NCBI GenBank assembly: GCA_964390295.1
Contig: CAYMHR010000004.1
Coordinates: 7,253-71,252, forward strand
Source: RGIG3009 sp964390295
GTDB taxonomy: Bacteria > Bacillota > Clostridia > Oscillospirales > Acutalibacteraceae
Length of the DNA stretch: 64,000 nt
Direction of reading: 5' to 3'
The translations under genes and the position numbers were made by a program. Under the pieces are notes generated by a model. It saw only the letters and a program-made list of their open reading frames with translations. It was not told where the DNA came from and did no database searches. This document shows, one piece after another, positions 60,744-64,000 of this stretch; positions within the stretch are counted from its first letter, which is position 1; each line of letters starts with the position of its first letter.

Positions 60744-61139
60744 ATGAGTACGCGTAAGGAACAAACTTCGATCGTAGCACGGGTTTTACGCCCGATCGCC
60801 GTCGGCCTGACCGTTGGCGTGTTGCTGTGTCTGGCGTTGTTGCTGGTTGCGGCGACGGTGATGGCATCGTTTTCGGTGTCGCAGGCAGCGGTAACGCCGA
60901 TCGCGATTGCCATTTTGGCGGTTTCAGCGTTTGGCGGAGGTCTCGTAGCCTCACGGGTGGCTCGCACACGGGGGTTACTTTACGGCTCCGGTTGTGGGTT
61001 GCTTCTGTTTGTCGTTGCTTTCGTTGCCGGTCTCGGCATCGAATCGGCCACCCAAGGCGCCTGGCTGTTCTTAAAGCTGGCGTTAGCTTTGGGATGCGGT
61101 GCGATTGGCGGGATCATCGGCGTGAATTGGAAGCGCTGA
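60744..61139 (+). CDS. TIGR04086 family membrane protein
   Basis: 131 residues, four predicted transmembrane helices (about 17-37, 45-65, 75-95, 105-125). The family is clostridial and, together with yajC, is a syntenic feature; function unknown. Glycine-rich segments SAFGGGLVASRVAR and GCGAIGGIIGV typical. Confidence 0.85.
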   Translation: MSTRKEQTSIVARVLRPIAVGLTVGVLLCLALLLVAATVMASFSVSQAAVTPIAIAILAVSAFGGGLVASRVARTRGLLYGSGCGLLLFVVAFVAGLGIESATQGAWLFLKLALALGCGAIGGIIGVNWKR

Positions 61140-61165
61140 CGGCGTCGCAGTGCAAAAGACAAACG

Positions 61166-61194
61166 CGGGGCGGAGACCATCCGCCCCGATTTTG
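61166..61194 (+). terminator. Terminator-like hairpin after the TIGR04086 gene
   Basis: Stem CGGGGCGGA (61166-61174) / TCCGCCCCG (61180-61188) followed by ATTTTGG. The T-run is short. Confidence 0.65.
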
Positions 61195-61223
61195 GTATAT
61201 CCGGTTTCCCTGCTGCATAGAAT
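61195..61223 (+). promoter_or_regulatory. Candidate sigma-E promoter of the SpoIIM-like gene
   Basis: GTATATC (61195-61201), 14-bp spacer, CATAGAAT (61216-61223). Both elements and the spacing match the mother-cell sigma-E pattern well. The start codon (61250) lies about 20 bp beyond the probable transcription start. Confidence 0.6.
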
Positions 61224-61249
61224 GGAGCACAGGAAACGGAGGATGCGCG

Positions 61250-61852
61250 ATGACACGGAAAAGGACAAACCGTTGGGGACGCTTTGTAACCGAAAATCGG
61301 CGGTTGCTTTTGTTTTTGCTGTTGGCGGCGAGCGGCTGTATTGGCGGCGTGCTTTTACACCCTGCGATTCGGCAGTCTGCTTGGCTTTCGCTGGTTCAGG
61401 TTGAACGGGTGACGCTGAAGCTTTCAACGGTGCTTTCCGGTGTACTCGGTTCCTGCTTTCAGCCGACGTTGTTGTTGGCACTGTTGTTTTTGGCCGGCCT
61501 TTCGGCGTGCGGTGCACCGATCGCGTTGCTGATTCCCGTGTTTTGGGGATTGGGCATGGGCACGGTGCAGGCGTATTATTACGATCAGGGCTGGCAAGGC
61601 TTGCTGGTCATCGTCGCCGTGGTGTTGCCTCATTCGGTCATGGAGCTGGTCGCGTTGCTGATGGCGGCTTCCGAATCTTTGCGGATGTCGGTGCGGTTAA
61701 GCGGCGTATTGCTTCCACGTCCAGCACACTGCGGCGGATTGTGGCAAGAGTTTCGATTATATGGAATCCGTTTTTCATTATTGTTCTTGCTCTTGTTAGG
61801 TGCAGGCGCGGTCGACGTGATGATGCGCTTGCTGTTCAAAAGCTGGCTTTAG
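61250..61852 (+). CDS. spoIIM: SpoIIM-like membrane protein (DUF95 / stage II sporulation protein M)
   Basis: 200 residues from ATG 61250 (GGAGG upstream). About five hydrophobic segments; central layout LSACGAPIALLIPVFWGLGMG then LLVIVAVVLPHSVMELVALLMAAS resembles SpoIIM, which with SpoIID and SpoIIP drives engulfment of the forespore. The sigma-E-type promoter, and the known sigma-E control of spoIIM, support the assignment. Sequence divergence from Bacillus SpoIIM is large, so identity stays probable. Confidence 0.7.
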   Translation: MTRKRTNRWGRFVTENRRLLLFLLLAASGCIGGVLLHPAIRQSAWLSLVQVERVTLKLSTVLSGVLGSCFQPTLLLALLFLAGLSACGAPIALLIPVFWGLGMGTVQAYYYDQGWQGLLVIVAVVLPHSVMELVALLMAASESLRMSVRLSGVLLPRPAHCGGLWQEFRLYGIRFSLLFLLLLGAGAVDVMMRLLFKSWL

Positions 61853-61877
61853 GAAATAAAAAACAAGGAGTGTTACT

Positions 61878-62825
61878 ATGGCAGGGTTCTTCGGACTGTT
61901 CGATCAAAGCAAGCCCGGGCCGGGCGTGTCAAAGGATGAGCCGCAAAAAAAAGCGTTTTTCAAATTTTTTGAGCTGTACGGCAGAAAGTTTTGGAAGCTC
62001 GCGGTTGCCAACCTGTTGTACGTGCTCGTGTCGTTGCCGGTCGTAACGCAGGGCTTGGCGCAGGCCGGTTTGACCTATATCACGCGCAATTTCGTGCGCG
62101 AAAAGCACGCCTTTGTCAAGTCCGATTTCTTCGATACCATCAAGAAAAACTGGAAGCAGGCGCTGGTCGTCGGTATTTTGGAGCTGGTCGTCGGTGCGAT
62201 CATGGCGTTTGCTTTGTATTTTTACTGGATGTCTGCGATGACCGCCACAGACTTTTCGTTCTGGTCGATCGTTCCCGTGGCGTTGTCGCTTTTCATGGTC
62301 ATGATGTTCGTATTTACCCGGTATTATCTGTATTTACAGATGATTACGTTTCGGATGTCGTTGCGTCAGTTGATCCGCAACAGCGTACTGTTCGCCATGG
62401 CCGGCGTTAAGCAGAATTTGCTGATCACCTTCGTGCTTTTGGCCGTTTATGCCGTGCTGGCGCTGTTGTTGCTCAATTTTTTCTGGATCGGCTTTCCGAT
62501 CCTTATCGCGGTGCTGGTGTTTTTCCTGCCGGCCTTCCGTTCGTTCCTGATTCAATTTACCATTTTCCCGTTGGTCAAGCGGTCGATTATCGATCCGTAT
62601 TATAAGGAGCATCCCGAAGAAGACGTGGATAAGCGGCACGACCTGAATTTGGAGGTAGAGGCAGGATCGGACACCAAGCAGTCGGAGGCTGTTTTTACCG
62701 ACGTCCCTCGCGCTCAAGAGCGAGAGGAATCGGTGGTTCCGCGGCAATACAGTGAAGCCGAATTGAAGCGAGGACGTCGGTTGCGTCGCTCGCAAGACGA
62801 AGCCGACGAGGACGGCACGATCTGA
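61878..62825 (+). CDS. YesL/DUF624 family membrane protein
   Basis: 315 residues. N-terminal GFFGLFDQSKPGPGV and FELYGRKFWKLAVANLLYVLVSLPVVTQG are family hallmarks; about five transmembrane segments (about 40-60, 98-118, 126-146, 170-190, 196-222). The C-terminal ~80 residues are hydrophilic and charged, probably cytosolic. Function unknown; YesL is linked to sugar-utilisation loci in Bacillus. AAGGAG precedes the ATG; it trails the SpoIIM-like gene by 25 bp, so may share its expression. Confidence 0.82.
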   Translation: MAGFFGLFDQSKPGPGVSKDEPQKKAFFKFFELYGRKFWKLAVANLLYVLVSLPVVTQGLAQAGLTYITRNFVREKHAFVKSDFFDTIKKNWKQALVVGILELVVGAIMAFALYFYWMSAMTATDFSFWSIVPVALSLFMVMMFVFTRYYLYLQMITFRMSLRQLIRNSVLFAMAGVKQNLLITFVLLAVYAVLALLLLNFFWIGFPILIAVLVFFLPAFRSFLIQFTIFPLVKRSIIDPYYKEHPEEDVDKRHDLNLEVEAGSDTKQSEAVFTDVPRAQEREESVVPRQYSEAELKRGRRLRRSQDEADEDGTI

Positions 62826-62836
62826 ATACGACGAAA

Positions 62837-62869
62837 AAGCACCTGCCAACGTGCGTTGGCAGGTGCTTT
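62837..62869. terminator. Bidirectional terminator between DUF624 gene and glnS
   Basis: Stem AAGCACCTGCCAAC (62837-62850) / GTTGGCAGGTGCTT (62855-62868) with loop GTGC, flanked by A and T stretches. Serves the convergent genes. Confidence 0.9.
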
Positions 62870-62880
62870 GATATGGTGGA

Positions 62881-64000
62881 TTACTTTTTGTTGAAGCTGT
62901 CCTTGAGCGAGACGGCGCGGTTGAATACCGGGTGCTCCGCGGTGTTGTCTACGTTGTCGGTGCAGAAATAACCGAGACGCAGGAACTGGAACGAGGTCGG
63001 TGCTCCTTCGCTCAACGCGGCGGCTTCCACCTTGCAATCGGTCAGAGTTTCCAGCGAATCCCGGTTGAGGCAGTCAAGGAAGTTCTTGTCGCCGCCCTCC
63101 GGCTCGGCATCCAAAAAGAGTGAGTTGTACAAGCGTACCTCTGCCGATTTGGCCGTAGCCGCATCGACCCAATGGATCGTGCCGCGCACTTTTCTGCCGT
63201 CCGGGGTGTTTCCGCCGCGCGTTTCGGAGTCGTACGTTGCTAAAATTTCAACGACGTTGCCCTGCTCGTCTTTGACACAGCCGGTACAGCGCACCACGTA
63301 GGCGGATTTCAGACGCACCTCGTTGCCGGGGAACAAACGGAAATATCCCTTTACCGGTTCTTCCATAAAATCGTCCCGTTCGACCCACAGTGAGCGAGAA
63401 AAGGATACCGGATGCGTACCGCGTTCCGGATAGGAGGGGTGGTTTTCCACGGAAAACACTTCGCTCTCGCCTTCGGGATAATTGGTAATCGTGAGCTTGA
63501 TCGGATGCAACACGGCCATGGCGCGTGTCGCGTTTTCGTTGAGGTCCTCGCGCAAGCAATGCTCCAGCAAGGCCACCTCCACCGTGCTGGGAACCTTGGC
63601 GACGCCGACGCGTTCGATGAAATTCCGCACGGAAGCCGGTGTATATCCGCGACGACGCAGTCCGCGCAGGGTGGGCATACGGGGATCGTCCCACCCGGAT
63701 ACGAAGCCTTCCTCCACCAACTGGCGGAGCTTGCGCTTGGACATCACCGTGTAATTGATATTCAGGCGGGCAAATTCGATCTGCCGCGGCTTGCCGGGAA
63801 GATCGGCATGCTCGACCACCCAGTTATACAGAGGACGGTGGTCTTCAAACTCCAGTGAACAGAGAGAGTGGGTGATGCCCTCGATCGCATCCTCCAGCGG
63901 ATGGGCAAAGTCGTACATGGGATAAATACACCAGCGGTCGCCCTGACGATGATGCGGCGCGTGGTTAATGCGATAAATCACCGGGTCGCGCATATTGAAG
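62881..64000 (-). CDS. glnS: Glutaminyl-tRNA synthetase, 3' part (runs off the window)
   Basis: Class I synthetase for glutamine. About 373 C-terminal residues are visible; the N-terminal Rossmann half (HIGH) lies beyond base 64000. MRDPVIYRINHAPHHRQGD is internal to the family, so this ATG is not the start. Visible markers are WCIYPMYDFAHPLEDAIEGITHS, the VMSKRKL (KMSKS) loop, GWDDPRMPTLRGLRRRG and the two anticodon-binding beta barrels (MEEPVKGYFRLFPGNEVRL). Presence of glnS in Clostridia is patchy; most rely on GatCAB alone. Confidence 0.95.
   Translation of the reverse strand, partial: FNMRDPVIYRINHAPHHRQGDRWCIYPMYDFAHPLEDAIEGITHSLCSLEFEDHRPLYNWVVEHADLPGKPRQIEFARLNINYTVMSKRKLRQLVEEGFVSGWDDPRMPTLRGLRRRGYTPASVRNFIERVGVAKVPSTVEVALLEHCLREDLNENATRAMAVLHPIKLTITNYPEGESEVFSVENHPSYPERGTHPVSFSRSLWVERDDFMEEPVKGYFRLFPGNEVRLKSAYVVRCTGCVKDEQGNVVEILATYDSETRGGNTPDGRKVRGTIHWVDAATAKSAEVRLYNSLFLDAEPEGGDKNFLDCLNRDSLETLTDCKVEAAALSEGAPTSFQFLRLGYFCTDNVDNTAEHPVFNRAVSLKDSFNKK

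Noticed and set aside
1..64000. Search for CRISPR arrays, transposases, integrases or prophage genes
   Set aside because: No repeat-spacer structure and no mobile-element-like coding sequence was seen on either strand.

Overview
The window is an ordinary, gene-dense chromosomal stretch from an endospore-forming, low-to-mid-GC Firmicute, most likely a gut Clostridia member of the Oscillospirales/Ruminococcaceae type. Support for this: spoIVA, a SpoIVFA/SpoIVFB-like pair and a SpoIIM-like gene; the clostridial ispH-rpsA (LytB-S1) fusion; the TIGR03960/TIGR03936 radical-SAM pair; a T-box riboswitch; an L19-type leader; and a bile-salt-hydrolase-family enzyme at the left edge. I see no insertion sequence, prophage, integrase, CRISPR array or rRNA. 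Two genes are cut by the window ends: the choloylglycine hydrolase (left) and glnS (right).

Layout. 1-10963 is mostly minus strand: an aldo-keto reductase, a solitary trpB behind a Trp-specific T-box, a YtrA-type GntR/ABC transporter operon followed by a peptidoglycan amidase, and metG-tatD; a tRNA-Ser(CGA) with a perfect promoter lies on the plus strand. 11080-14160 holds rluA-luxS and a G5/M23 cell-wall protein. 14214-21199 holds a Na/Pi-type transporter, an SLC13/ArsB-like carrier, a creatininase-family enzyme, tmcAL, ackA and a small DUF378 protein with a sporulation-type promoter. 21389-23440 is a poorly characterised trio (DUF5685, Cys-tailed J protein, membrane protein).

23510-30158 is a core operon: RpiR regulator, BaiN-like flavoprotein, cmk, plsC, ispH-rpsA, rpiB and a LUD protein. 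30424-36319 carries murA, a WalJ-like hydrolase, rlmH, a CBS protein, zapA, a U32 peptidase and a SLOG protein. 36436-39233 is the sporulation block spoIVA, M23 (SpoIVFA-like) and M50 (SpoIVFB-like). 39292-48093 has the two radical-SAM-linked genes, rplS-rbgA-lepB-rnhB-yraN, an M19 dipeptidase, thrC and a phosphoesterase. 48224-54588 is the proteostasis block tig-clpP-clpX-lon-engB, followed by two very small genes (a 52-residue orphan peptide and a DUF1540 protein). 55102-57867 (minus) is asd-dapA-dapB; 58037-62825 is queA-tgt-yajC, then TIGR04086, SpoIIM-like and DUF624 membrane proteins.

Regulation is unusually readable. More than twenty promoters were located by eye, nearly all with a 17-bp spacer; most look like the housekeeping sigma factor, and three have sporulation-sigma architecture. 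No clearly new multi-gene system was found. The best leads are the orphan T-box trpB, the internal Shine-Dalgarno/ATG at the IspH/S1 junction, the sigma-G-like promoter with an adjacent palindrome and an opposing antisense promoter at the DUF378 locus, the DUF5685/J-protein/membrane trio, the SpoIVFB-like protease with an altered second motif, and the unannotated 52-residue peptide.
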